64,000 nt of DNA from Streptomyces griseocarneus (GTDB lineage Bacteria > Actinomycetota > Actinomycetes > Streptomycetales > Streptomycetaceae), in assembly GCA_003674045.1 (NCBI GenBank), contig PENC01000015.1, positions 103,878 to 167,877 of the forward strand, given 5' to 3'. Below the pieces are notes generated by a model. That model had not been told where the DNA came from and made no database searches. It saw only the letters and a program-made list of their open reading frames with translations. A program made the translations under genes and the position numbers. Below, piece by piece: positions 31,999 to 39,739 of this stretch. Position 1 is the first letter of the stretch; every line of letters starts with the position of its first letter.

Positions 31999-32045
31999 CA
32001 AGGGTGTTTGTTAAGCCCAGTTCCCCGCGCCCCTTAAGGCCGGGG
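31999..32045 (+). other. attR of the serine-recombinase element
   Basis: Left of the core CAG (32018-32020) is element DNA (AAGGGTGTTTGTTAAGCC); right is repeat DNA (TTCCCCGCGCCCCTTAAGG). With the left flank it reconstitutes GGGGCTGGCCGCGCAG joined to TTCCCCGCGCCCCT, identical to other copies of the repeat but for one base. Confidence 0.8.
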
Positions 32046-32176
32046 CTGCGCCCCGGGCCCACGGGCCGCACCGAAACGGGGTCCGGGGGCGGAGCCCCCG
32101 GCAAGGGCGGCCACCCGGGCGACTAAAGTCGTCCCATGCTCAAGCCCCATCCGCACCGCCCCGCGGGGAACCCGCG

Positions 32177-32536
32177 GTGATCGACGCGCTGACGCTCGCC
32201 GTCGGTCTGGCCGCCCTCGCGCTCGCCGCCTGGTGCGGCTTCGCCTTCTCGCGCGACCAGTCCACCAAGGACTGGCACTTCATCGGCATGGCCGTCGTGG
32301 CGCTCCTGGCCGTCGTCCAGCTGGTCGTCGGTGTCGTGCGGCTGTCGGGCGGTGACCGGCCCGCGCAGGGCATGGCCGTCTTCATCGCCTATCTGATCGG
32401 CTCCGCGGCCGCCGTGCCCGCCGCCGGTTTCATGTCGCTCGTGGAGCGGACGCGCTGGGGTTCCGCGACGGTGGCCGCGGGCGGCGTCATCCTGGCCGTG
32501 CTCGAAGTGCGGCTCTACGACATCTGGGGAGGCTGA
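32177..32536 (+). CDS. Membrane protein, four helices, unknown
   Basis: 119 aa. Hydrophobic segments at about 4-22, 38-56, 68-86 and 97-113; the only notable cytoplasmic piece is FSRDQSTKDWH. Starts at GTG 32177. The next gene begins 3 bases after its stop, so they form a pair of small integral membrane proteins. No family function recognised. Confidence 0.8.
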   Translation: MIDALTLAVGLAALALAAWCGFAFSRDQSTKDWHFIGMAVVALLAVVQLVVGVVRLSGGDRPAQGMAVFIAYLIGSAAAVPAAGFMSLVERTRWGSATVAAGGVILAVLEVRLYDIWGG

Positions 32537-32539
32537 CCC

Positions 32540-32965
32540 ATGGCCGATTCTTCATCCTCCAAGGCCGCCTTCGACCTCGGTCAGGGGCCGGGCAGGCTGC
32601 TGGTCTGGCTCTACGGTGTCTTCACCGTCGCGGCGGCCTCCCGTTCGATCGTCCAGATGATCCTGGACTTCGGCCGGGCCCCGCTCGCCTATGTGCTCTC
32701 CGCGGTGGCCGCGGTGGTGTACGCCTTCATCACGTACTCCCTGGTGCGCGGCGGGCCCGCGGCCCGCCGGGCGGCGCAGGTGTGCTGTGCGCTGGAGCTG
32801 GCCGGAGTGCTGGTCGTCGGCACGTGGACCCTCGTGGCGCCGTCCGCCTTCCCGGACGCGACGGTGTGGTCCGACTACGGCATGGGCTACCTCTTCATCC
32901 CCGTCATCCTCCCGGTGACGGCGATGATCTGGCTCCGCAGGGCGGCCGCGGACCGGACGGGCTGA
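32540..32965 (+). CDS. Membrane protein, four helices, unknown
   Basis: 141 aa. N-terminus MADSSSSKAAFDLGQGPGRL, helices at about 20-40, 50-68, 78-98 and 112-132. ATG start 3 bases after the previous stop; clearly an operon partner. Gene pairs like this are common in Streptomyces without known role. Confidence 0.8.
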   Translation: MADSSSSKAAFDLGQGPGRLLVWLYGVFTVAAASRSIVQMILDFGRAPLAYVLSAVAAVVYAFITYSLVRGGPAARRAAQVCCALELAGVLVVGTWTLVAPSAFPDATVWSDYGMGYLFIPVILPVTAMIWLRRAAADRTG

Positions 32966-33001
32966 GTCCGGCCCGTCCGGCCTCGTGCCGGGCGGTCCGG
33001 G

Positions 33002-33466
33002 TCACGTCCCGGCGAGGACCCCGGCCGCCTTCATCAGCTCGCCGTCGACCTTCGCGTAGCCCCACTTGCGGTAGCGCCGCAGGTTCCCCTCCTGGCGGAG
33101 CCCCGTGGTCAGCCGGAAACGGCGCGCGCCGAGCTCGGCCGCCAGGCTGTCCTCGACGGCGGTGAGCAGCCGCCCGCCCAGCCCGTGCCGCTGCATCCGC
33201 GGGTGCACGATCAGCCCGGCGATCGAGGCCGTGCCGTCCGTGTCGACCGCGCCCCGCACCGAGCCGACGACCTCGTCCCCGAGCCGGGCCACGAGCACAC
33301 GGCCGCGGGCGAGCTCCGCGCGGAGCCCGTCGAGGCTCTGGGTGAGGGGCTCGATGGTGTAGTCGCCGTACCGCTCCGCCTCGCCGGTGTAGCAGAGGTA
33401 CTGGAGCTTGAGGATCTGCTCGGCATCGTCTTCGGTCGCCGCAGAGATGGTCACGCTCATGCCCAT
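33002..33466 (-). CDS. GNAT family N-acetyltransferase
   Basis: 154 aa. Acetyl-CoA loop VHPRMQRHGLGGRLL (about 88-102) and a terminal LTTGLRQEGNLRRYRKWGYAKVDGELMK. Opens with SVTISAATEDDAEQILKLQY, the usual GNAT first strand and helix. The ATG at 33466 lies 9 bases after GGGGAGG. Acceptor unknown. Followed by 35 bases before the convergent end of the membrane-protein pair. Confidence 0.88.
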   Translation of the reverse strand: MGMSVTISAATEDDAEQILKLQYLCYTGEAERYGDYTIEPLTQSLDGLRAELARGRVLVARLGDEVVGSVRGAVDTDGTASIAGLIVHPRMQRHGLGGRLLTAVEDSLAAELGARRFRLTTGLRQEGNLRRYRKWGYAKVDGELMKAAGVLAGT

Positions 33467-33547
33467 GTGCGCATGCCTCCCCTTTTCGGTTCGGTCCGCC
33501 CTGACAGGAGCCGTCGCGAGATACGTCGCCTCCATGGCGTCGGCTGT

Positions 33548-34072
33548 CTAACGCTCCTTTCCCCCGCGTTCAGAAGCGCCAACCTCCGCCGTCAGCATTC
33601 TGCGCAGACAACCAAGGCAACGGGAACGGACCGGCCCCAAAGATCCTTGTGAGATACCCAACTCGCCTGCGATTTCCCGGTAGGTCGGGTCCCTGCGGGA
33701 GAGCAGCGCGGCGAGCAGTCCCGGGCACCGGCCGGGCAGTCGGCGCACTGCGGCGCGCAGGGCCCGGCCCTCCTCGGCGGCGAGGACGGCCGCCTCCACG
33801 CAGGACTCCCCCGGCGGTTCGCCCGTCGTCGGGTCGTAGAGCACCTCGCGGCGGGCCCGGCGGCGCGCGACGCGGGCCTCGGCCCGGACGGCGGCGCGCA
33901 GCCGCAGCGCCGAGACGGACCGGCGGCCGCGGTCGGTGCGCCGGTCGCTCAGCAGCCGCACCCAGACGGACTGTTCGAGGTCGGCGGCCTCGATGCCCGC
34001 GGCGGGCGCCTCCGCCGCGCACTCCGCCGCCAGCAGCGGCCGCAGTGCGCTCAGAGATTGGATCGGTGTCAT
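33548..34072 (-). CDS. Sigma-70-like factor (regions 2 and 4)
   Basis: 174 aa. Region-2-like start (AADLEQSVWVRLLSDRRTDR), a basic linker (RAEARVARRRARREVLYDPT) and region 4 with helix-turn-helix DPTYREIAGELGISQGSLGPVRSRCLGCLRRML. This matches small ECF-like sigma factors of Streptomyces, but region 2 is poorly kept. ATG at 34072, no clear ribosome-binding site. No anti-sigma gene is beside it. Target promoters unknown. Confidence 0.8.
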   Translation of the reverse strand: MTPIQSLSALRPLLAAECAAEAPAAGIEAADLEQSVWVRLLSDRRTDRGRRSVSALRLRAAVRAEARVARRRARREVLYDPTTGEPPGESCVEAAVLAAEEGRALRAAVRRLPGRCPGLLAALLSRRDPTYREIAGELGISQGSLGPVRSRCLGCLRRMLTAEVGASERGGKER

Positions 34073-34168
34073 GACGGGCGGGACGTGACCGCCCCGCCCG
34101 CCGGTTGCCGACGTGCCGTGCCCTCACCCGTCCGGGCGAGGGCACGGCACATGCTGACGTTTCCGGGA

Positions 34169-35365
34169 TTACTTCTTGCGGAAGTCGTCCCGCGCGAGGG
34201 CCGCGGTGTCGCAGTTGTCGGAGAAGATGCCGTCGATGCCGGTGGCGAAGTACGTCTTGAACGCGCCGAAGGCGTCGCCGTAGGCGTTGGGGTCGGTGCC
34301 GCGCCGGAAGTCGGCGGGCAGGAAGCTGTTCTCGTTGCGCATGGTGTACGGGTGCAGGACCAGGCCCTGCGCGTGCGCGTCCTTGACCAGGCCGGTGGGC
34401 TTGGTGAGCTTGTCGTCCTTGTCGCGGGGGATGATCAGGTTCAGCCACGGGCCGATGCCCTGGGCGAAGCCCGCGACCCACTTCAGGCCCTTGGGCGTGA
34501 TCAGGTCGGCGACGGTGCGCGGGTCCTTGGCCTCGACGAAGTCCCAGGGGCGGGTGGGCAGGTCGTCCAGCAGCAGGATCTTCGGGCCGTCGACGCCGAG
34601 CTTCCCGAGCCGCTGGAGGCTGCTGGGCTCGAAGGACTGGAGGAAGGTGTGCCCACCCCGGCCCGCGCGGCCGTAGCGGCGCAGCAGCCTGGCGAGCGGC
34701 TCCTCCAGGCCGAGACCGGCCTTGCGGAAGTAGGTGGGGTGCTTGGTCTCGACGTGCAGCCATATCCTGCGGCCGCGCTCGCGCCCCTTGCGGTCGGCCC
34801 ACTTGAGGACCTCTTCGAAGGTGGGGACGTCCCAGCGGCCGTCGTAGAGGGTGTTGCGCTGGCGGTTGCCGGGGATGCGCTCGATCGCGCGCAGCGTCTT
34901 GAGCTCGGCGAGGGTGAAGTCCTCGGTGAACCAGCCGGTGTGCTTCTCGCCGTCGACGGTCTTGGTCGTCTTGCGGGAGGCGAACTCCTTGCGCGTGGCG
35001 ACGTCCGTGGTGGCCGTGATGTCGTTCTCGTGGCGGCAGACAAGGTGCCCGTCCTTGGTGGGGACGATGTCCTGCTCGATCACGTCCGCGCCGTTGGCCA
35101 GCGCGTACTCGTACGAGCCGAAGGTGTGCTCGGGGCGGTAGCCGCAGGCGCCGCGGTGACCGATGACGGTCGGCGTCGGCAGGTCCTTGTACGAGCCGGA
35201 GTCGCCGTGCCCTTGGGCGTACGCCTGGGTGTCGCCGGTGGGGACGGACCCGCGCTGCGCGGCGGTGGCCGTGCCCGCGCCCCCGCCGAGGACGACCGCC
35301 CCGGCCCCGAGGGCCGCGGCGGCCCCCAGGACGGTACGCCTGCCCGGCCGCTGCTCCTGCTGCAT
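34169..35365 (-). CDS. glpQ: Secreted glycerophosphodiester phosphodiesterase (GlpQ-type)
   Basis: 398 aa. Tat signal RRTVLGAAAALGAGAVVLGG ending near residue 36. GDPD signatures: PTVIGHRGACGYRPEHTFGSY (catalytic HR and E), ALANGADVIEQDIVPTKDGHLVCRHE (E-x-D and H), and a terminal GIDGIFSDNCDTA. It cleaves glycerophosphodiesters outside the cell to glycerol 3-phosphate and an alcohol. The ATG at 35365 follows GAGGAG. Tandem 11-bp PHO-box-like repeats lie at 35507-35528, which fits the known PhoP control of S. coelicolor glpQ genes. Confidence 0.94.
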   Translation of the reverse strand: MQQEQRPGRRTVLGAAAALGAGAVVLGGGAGTATAAQRGSVPTGDTQAYAQGHGDSGSYKDLPTPTVIGHRGACGYRPEHTFGSYEYALANGADVIEQDIVPTKDGHLVCRHENDITATTDVATRKEFASRKTTKTVDGEKHTGWFTEDFTLAELKTLRAIERIPGNRQRNTLYDGRWDVPTFEEVLKWADRKGRERGRRIWLHVETKHPTYFRKAGLGLEEPLARLLRRYGRAGRGGHTFLQSFEPSSLQRLGKLGVDGPKILLLDDLPTRPWDFVEAKDPRTVADLITPKGLKWVAGFAQGIGPWLNLIIPRDKDDKLTKPTGLVKDAHAQGLVLHPYTMRNENSFLPADFRRGTDPNAYGDAFGAFKTYFATGIDGIFSDNCDTAALARDDFRKK

Positions 35366-35506
35366 GAACGCTCCTCGCGTTGTCTCACGTACGTGGTGCA
35401 TGTGGTGCTTGTGCTGCTGGTGTGCTCGGTGCGCCTGTCGGGCACCTGTCAGTCGTCTGGTCGCTCGCGCAGATCGTAAACACGTGCGACTTTCCGACGG
35501 GAGGAC

Positions 35507-35528
35507 GAGGGTCAAACTGGGGGCAAAC
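35507..35528 (-). promoter_or_regulatory. PHO-box-like tandem repeat upstream of glpQ
   Basis: On the minus strand GTTTGCCCCCA is followed directly by GTTTGACCCTC. The PhoP direct-repeat unit is 11 bases with a GTTCACC-like start. TACGAT (35475-35480) downstream of it could be the -10. Confidence 0.5.
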
Positions 35529-35651
35529 TCATGTCAACACTCCGTATCGGGTCCATGAACCCGGCGTGCGGGCCCGGGGTACCGGCGAGTATGGTCACCC
35601 TCTGCGCAGGCATGCGCGCCACCTCGACCGTCACGACCGGAGGGCCGTCCG

Positions 35652-36329
35652 TTGTCCCGCATCTTGCTCAAGGCGTTTCTCGGATTGCTCATGCGCGTCC
35701 TGTACCGCCCCAGGGTGGAGGGCACGGAGAACATCCCGGGGAACGGTCCGGTGATCCTGGCGGGCAGCCACAACACCTTCGTCGACTCCCTGTTCCTCGC
35801 GCTCGTCGTCAAGCGGCAGGTGTTCTTCATCGGCAAGGACGAGTACGTGACGGGCAAGGGGCTCAAGGGCCGCCTGATGGCCTGGTTCTTCGGCTGCTCC
35901 GGCATGATCCCGGTGGACCGCGACGGCGGCCACGGCGGTGTCGCCGCGCTGATGACGGGCCGCCGGGTGCTGGAGGAGGGCAAGGTCTTCGGGATCTATC
36001 CCGAGGGCACCCGCTCCCCCGACGGCCGTCTCTACCGCGGCCGCACCGGCATCGCGCGTCTGACGCTGATGACCGGCGCGCCGGTGGTGCCGTTCGCCAT
36101 GATCGGGATGGACAAGGTGCAGCCGGGCGGCAGCGGCCGGCTGCGGATCGCCCGCGTGACCGTCCGCTTCGGCAAGCCGCTGGACTTCTCGCGCTACGAG
36201 GGCATGGACCGCGACCGCTACGTCCTGCGAGCCGTCACGGACGAGGTGATGACCGAGGTCATGGGCCTGTCGGGCCAGGAGTACGTGGACATGTACGCCA
36301 CCAAGGCGCGGGAGTCCAAGGCCGCCTGA
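35652..36329 (+). CDS. 1-acyl-sn-glycerol-3-phosphate acyltransferase (PlsC-like)
   Basis: 225 aa. Acyltransferase motif I is GSHNTFVDSLF (H-x4-D form), the substrate motif is GIYPEGTRSPDG and motif IV is GAPVVPFAMIG. The enzyme adds the second acyl chain to lysophosphatidate at the inner membrane. Starts at TTG 35652, selected because GGAGGG lies 7 bases upstream. Divergent from glpQ; the shared intergenic region carries the PHO-box-like repeat, so both may respond to phosphate (inference). Confidence 0.92.
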   Translation: MSRILLKAFLGLLMRVLYRPRVEGTENIPGNGPVILAGSHNTFVDSLFLALVVKRQVFFIGKDEYVTGKGLKGRLMAWFFGCSGMIPVDRDGGHGGVAALMTGRRVLEEGKVFGIYPEGTRSPDGRLYRGRTGIARLTLMTGAPVVPFAMIGMDKVQPGGSGRLRIARVTVRFGKPLDFSRYEGMDRDRYVLRAVTDEVMTEVMGLSGQEYVDMYATKARESKAA

Positions 36330-36373
36330 GGCCGCCGCGCTCCCGGCCCGGTCGCCCCGGAAGGCCCGGCGAG

Positions 36374-36399
36374 CTCTGAGCACTCAAAGCGCTCAGAGC
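36374..36399. terminator. Hairpin between plsC-like and lipase genes
   Basis: CTCTGAGC pairs with GCTCAGAG; a CGCTCAGAG unit is repeated twice. It sits between two converging genes. Weak, no T-run. Confidence 0.45.
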
Positions 36400-36401
36400 G
36401 C

Positions 36402-37226
36402 TCAGAGCGAGATGCACTGAGGCGTGAAGCCCGGGTCGGCCGGCCCCTTGCGGCCCAGGGCGTTGAGCACCCACTGGGCGACGACCGGGTCCTTGGTGGC
36501 CTGGTCGTGCATGAAGGGGTCGAGCGGGCACTTGTCCTGGAGCACGACGTTGGTGAGGTGCTCCTTCGGCCCGGTCAGCAGGGCGCTGGTGTAGGGGATG
36601 ACGACCTCGTCGTGCCGCGTGGTGATGACGGTGTAGTCGGGCCCGGCCGGGGTCTCCTCGCCCTCGTTGAGCTTCTTGAGCAGGTCGGAGCCGACCTGCT
36701 GGTCCACGCAGGACGGGCAGAAGGTCCAGCCCGCGGGCTTCGCGAGCGGGTTCGTGGTGCCGTGGTTGGAGGGGACGATGCCGACGAGGTCGTTCACCTT
36801 GTCCGCGCCGCCGAGGAACTTCACGTAGTAGCGCGGCATCATGCCGCCCTGGCTGTGGCCGACGATGTCGACCTTGGCGGCGCCCGTCGCGCCCCGCACG
36901 GCCTCGACGAAGTCCCGCAGCTCGGCGGCCGCCTCGGGGATCGGGGCCGTCTCCATGCGCCCGTAGTTGAAGGCGAAGACGCAGTAGCCCGCGTCCTTGA
37001 GCTTGGGCGAGAGCGCCGCCCAGTTCTCCGCCATGAGCTTGAAGGTGCCGTTGACGAGGACGACCGGCTCCGGGTGCGCCGAATTCGGCTTGCACGACCA
37101 GTCGTTGGCGCCGCGCGGCGGTATGTCGAGCACGGAGGCCGAGGCGGGCGTCGCGAGACCCGCGAGCCCGAGGGTCGCGGTGGCGGCCGCGGCGAGGAGA
37201 AGTCTGACTGTTCTGCGCAGACGCAT
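36402..37226 (-). CDS. Secreted lipase/esterase (alpha/beta hydrolase, EstA family)
   Basis: 274 aa. Sec signal MRLRRTVRLLLAAAATATLG with cleavage after about ASA. The nucleophile elbow is VDIVGHSQGGMMPRYY, the oxyanion side PVVLVNGTF; an Asp in later strands and a His in the HDQATKDPVV end would complete the triad. Cys pairs (WTFCPSCVDQQ) suggest a disulphide. It hydrolyses lipid esters outside the cell. ATG at 37226 with AAAGGA upstream. Confidence 0.9.
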   Translation of the reverse strand: MRLRRTVRLLLAAAATATLGLAGLATPASASVLDIPPRGANDWSCKPNSAHPEPVVLVNGTFKLMAENWAALSPKLKDAGYCVFAFNYGRMETAPIPEAAAELRDFVEAVRGATGAAKVDIVGHSQGGMMPRYYVKFLGGADKVNDLVGIVPSNHGTTNPLAKPAGWTFCPSCVDQQVGSDLLKKLNEGEETPAGPDYTVITTRHDEVVIPYTSALLTGPKEHLTNVVLQDKCPLDPFMHDQATKDPVVAQWVLNALGRKGPADPGFTPQCISL

Positions 37227-37346
37227 GGGGGGTGTCCTTTGCACGGGGACTCTCGTCCCAACCGACGTTCGACAATGTCGACCGGTGGACGAGATCGTGA
37301 CGCCCACGTAAGGATCACGTCAAGGGAAAATGTTTCCGGCATATGT

Positions 37347-37381
37347 CACACGGGCCGGGGCTTGCCGCCCCGGCCCGTGTG
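37347..37381 (-). terminator. Terminator of the tetR-MFS operon
   Basis: CACACGGGCCGGGGC with a TTGC loop and its complement ending CCCGTGTG: about 15 bp. Located 87 bases after the MFS stop. Confidence 0.75.
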
Positions 37382-37467
37382 CGATGTGATGCTCACTTGA
37401 GCTTCGCCGCGCTCAGTGCGCGGAGGGCCTCGTCGTGCCCGTGCTAGCCCGTGCTCAGTGTCCGCCC

Positions 37468-39027
37468 TCAGTGCTCGACGGAGCCTTCCTCCAGGCGCTG
37501 GCCGCGCAGGAGGAACCAGGCCGCGACGGCGGTCGCCAGCAGCACGGCCGCGCCGATACCGGCCGCGATGCGCAGCCCCTCGACAAAGGCGTCCTGTGCC
37601 GCGGTGAGCAGGGCGTCGCCGGTCGCGGGCGGCAGCTCCTTGGCCGTCTCGACCGCGCCGCCGAGAGAGTCGTGGGCGGTGTCGGCCGCGCCGCCCGGGG
37701 TCCCGGCGGGGACGGTGAAGCCGCGGTAGACGCCGGTGACGATCGAGCCGAGCAGCGCGATACCGAGCGCCGCGCCCAGCTCGTACGCCGTCTCCGAGAC
37801 GGCCGAGGCGGCGCCCGCCTGCTCCTTGGGCACGCTGGAGAGGATCACGTCGGCGGTCACGGTGAAGGAGAAGCCCGCGCCGACGCCGACGACCAGCAGC
37901 ACCGTGCCCAGGAGGGTGAACGGGGTGTCGGGGTGCAGCAGGCACAGGGCGGCGAGCGCGAGACCTATCGCCGCGAGACCGCCTGCCACGACGGACCGCA
38001 CAGACCAGCGCCGGGCGGCCTTGCCCGCGAGCAGACCGGCCGTCACCGCGCCGACGGCGGCGGGCAGTTCGGCCAGACCCGCCTGGAGCGGGGTGCGGCC
38101 CTGCACCAGCTGGAGGAACTGCGACAGGAAGAACACCAGCCCGGAGAGGCCCAGGATGGTCAGCAGGTCGGCGAGGACCGCGCCGGAGAAGCCCCGGTGC
38201 TGAAAGAGCCTCATGTCGAGCACGGGCTTGGGGAGGACGAGCTGGCGGCGGACGAACCACACCATGATCAACACCCCGGCCGCGCCCGCGAGCAGGTACG
38301 TCCAGTCGAAGCCGTACGCCGCGGTCTCCTTGACCGCGTAGACGACGGCCACGATCCCGGCCATCGACAGGCCGACGCTCAGCAGGTCCCACGGGCCGGG
38401 CGAGGGGTCGCGCGACTCGGGCAGCAGCTTGACGCCGACGAGCACGAGCACGGCCATGACCGGCAGGTTGATCAGGAAGACCGAGCCCCACCAGAAGCTC
38501 TCCAGCAGGAAGCCGCCCACGACCGGGCCGACGGCGGCACCGGCGGAGGCCATGGCACCCCAGATGCCGATGGCCAGGCTGCGTTCCCTGGGGTCGGTGA
38601 AGAGGTTGCGGATGAGGGCCAGGGTGGAGGGCATCAGCGTGGCACCCGCCACGCCGAGCAGGGCGCGGGCGGCGATCATCATCTCGGGGCTGGACGCGTA
38701 GGCGTTGAGCACGGAGACGGCGCCGAACGCGAGCGCGCCGGTGAGCAGCAGCTTCTTGCGGCCGATGCGGTCGCCGAGGCTGCCCATCGAGACCAGGAGA
38801 CCCGCGATGACGAAGGAGTAGACGTCGCCGATCCACAGCAGCTGGGTGCCGGAAGGGCGGAGGTCCTCACTCAAAAACGGGGTTGCGAGACCGAGGACGG
38901 TCGCGTCGACGGCGACCAGGAGGACGGCCAGGACGAGGACGGCCAGCGCGAGCCAGCGTCCCCGTCGGGGCGTCTCCGGTGCGTCGGGGGCGACCGTCCG
39001 CGGACTCTCGGTATGGCCGGCGATCAC
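37468..39027 (-). CDS. MFS drug transporter, DHA2 (14-helix) family
   Basis: 519 aa. DHA2 signatures: VAVDATVLGLATPFL in helix 1, SMGSLGDRIGRKKLLL between helices 2 and 3, and ARALLGVAGATLMPSTLALI. Fourteen hydrophobic segments can be counted. It exports toxic compounds using proton motive force; the substrate is unknown. The GTG at 39027 overlaps the tetR stop as GTGA, so regulator and pump are one unit. The last region includes a less hydrophobic loop GTPGGAADTAHDSLGGAVET typical of EmrB/QacA-like pumps. Confidence 0.93.
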   Translation of the reverse strand: MIAGHTESPRTVAPDAPETPRRGRWLALAVLVLAVLLVAVDATVLGLATPFLSEDLRPSGTQLLWIGDVYSFVIAGLLVSMGSLGDRIGRKKLLLTGALAFGAVSVLNAYASSPEMMIAARALLGVAGATLMPSTLALIRNLFTDPRERSLAIGIWGAMASAGAAVGPVVGGFLLESFWWGSVFLINLPVMAVLVLVGVKLLPESRDPSPGPWDLLSVGLSMAGIVAVVYAVKETAAYGFDWTYLLAGAAGVLIMVWFVRRQLVLPKPVLDMRLFQHRGFSGAVLADLLTILGLSGLVFFLSQFLQLVQGRTPLQAGLAELPAAVGAVTAGLLAGKAARRWSVRSVVAGGLAAIGLALAALCLLHPDTPFTLLGTVLLVVGVGAGFSFTVTADVILSSVPKEQAGAASAVSETAYELGAALGIALLGSIVTGVYRGFTVPAGTPGGAADTAHDSLGGAVETAKELPPATGDALLTAAQDAFVEGLRIAAGIGAAVLLATAVAAWFLLRGQRLEEGSVEH

Positions 39028-39572
39028 GGTTTGGTCCTCCGTTCGGCGCCGCCGAGCAGCAGCTCGGCGACCATGCGGGTGCGGTCCTTGGCCGCGACCC
39101 TGCCCTCCTGGACGGCCCAGGCGCCGGAACCGACCAGGCCGTAGAAGGCCTCGGTGAGCCAGGCGGGCGAGAGGTCGAGCCGGAAGGTTCCTTCTTCCTG
39201 GCCGCGGACGAAGAGTGCGGTGACCCGGGCGTCGAGGCGGTTCCAGCCCTCGTTGACCCCGGCTTCGTAGAGCTGGTTCTCGCAGAAGAGAAAGGCGAGG
39301 AGGTCCGCGGCGGGCTCGGTCTCGGCGATCAGCCGCCGGACGGCGTCGGCCGCGTCGCCCTCCTCGGTCCTGGCCTGGTCGAGGGCGTGCCCGAACTGAC
39401 GGATGCCGAGATCTTCCAGCGCGCGGACGAGCGCGTCACGGCCCGCGAAGTGCCGGTGCAGGGTCGCACGGCTGATGCCCGCGGCCCGGGCGATCTCGTC
39501 CATGGAAGCCGTCGCCTTGCGGGTGAGCAGCCCGGCGGCTTCCTTGAGCACATGGTCACGGTCGACACTCAT
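39024..39572 (-). CDS. TetR-family repressor of the adjacent MFS pump
   Basis: 182 aa. N-terminal TetR HTH: TASMDEIARAAGISRATLHR followed by HFAGRDALVRAL. The C-terminal domain is the ligand-binding helical part. First gene of the operon with the MFS gene. A 12-bp perfect inverted repeat at 39586-39615 lies 13 bases upstream of its ATG, the expected place for autorepression. Confidence 0.93.
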   Translation of the reverse strand: MSVDRDHVLKEAAGLLTRKATASMDEIARAAGISRATLHRHFAGRDALVRALEDLGIRQFGHALDQARTEEGDAADAVRRLIAETEPAADLLAFLFCENQLYEAGVNEGWNRLDARVTALFVRGQEEGTFRLDLSPAWLTEAFYGLVGSGAWAVQEGRVAAKDRTRMVAELLLGGAERRTKP

Positions 39573-39585
39573 GAGACGACCATAA

Positions 39586-39615
39586 CCCGAATGAGACGTA
39601 GATGTCTCATTCGGG
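39586..39615. promoter_or_regulatory. TetR operator palindrome
   Basis: CCCGAATGAGAC GTAGAT GTCTCATTCGGG: perfect 12-bp arms. An outer CGACCA/TGGTCG pair extends it. The TGAGAC...GTCTCA core is typical of operators of TetR-controlled efflux genes. Confidence 0.75.
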
Positions 39616-39654
39616 TGGTCGATGTCTCACCGTTGATCTTGAGCGCGCCCCTTT

Positions 39655-39682
39655 AGGGGCGCGGGGAACTGCGCGACAAGCC
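39655..39682 (-). repeat. Dispersed intergenic repeat, copy 4
   Basis: AGGGGCGCGGGGAACTGCGC then GACAAGCC, reverse orientation, followed by an arm with CCGCAGTCGCGCGCACAGCG. It lies between tetR and the end of argH. Confidence 0.85.
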
Positions 39683-39739
39683 ACGACGCGCCCGCAGTCG
39701 CGCGCACAGCGCAAGAGGCACCCCAATGGGCGCAGCGGG

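Larger units (their letters stand above)
23783..32020. mobile_element. 8.2-kb integrated element with serine recombinase and phage coat protein
   Basis: Bounded by attL and attR sharing CAG. The flanks, once joined, reproduce a copy of the dispersed intergenic repeat almost exactly. Contents, left to right: zinc-ribbon and DUF397 proteins, four tiny overlapping genes, XRE regulator, Cys-rich small genes, terminase-small-like protein, scaffold-like protein, P22-type coat protein, serine recombinase at the right edge. The XRE and coat genes have visibly lower GC than the chromosome. No portal, large terminase, protease or tail gene is seen. It resembles a phage satellite or a reduced prophage. 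Confidence 0.85.
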
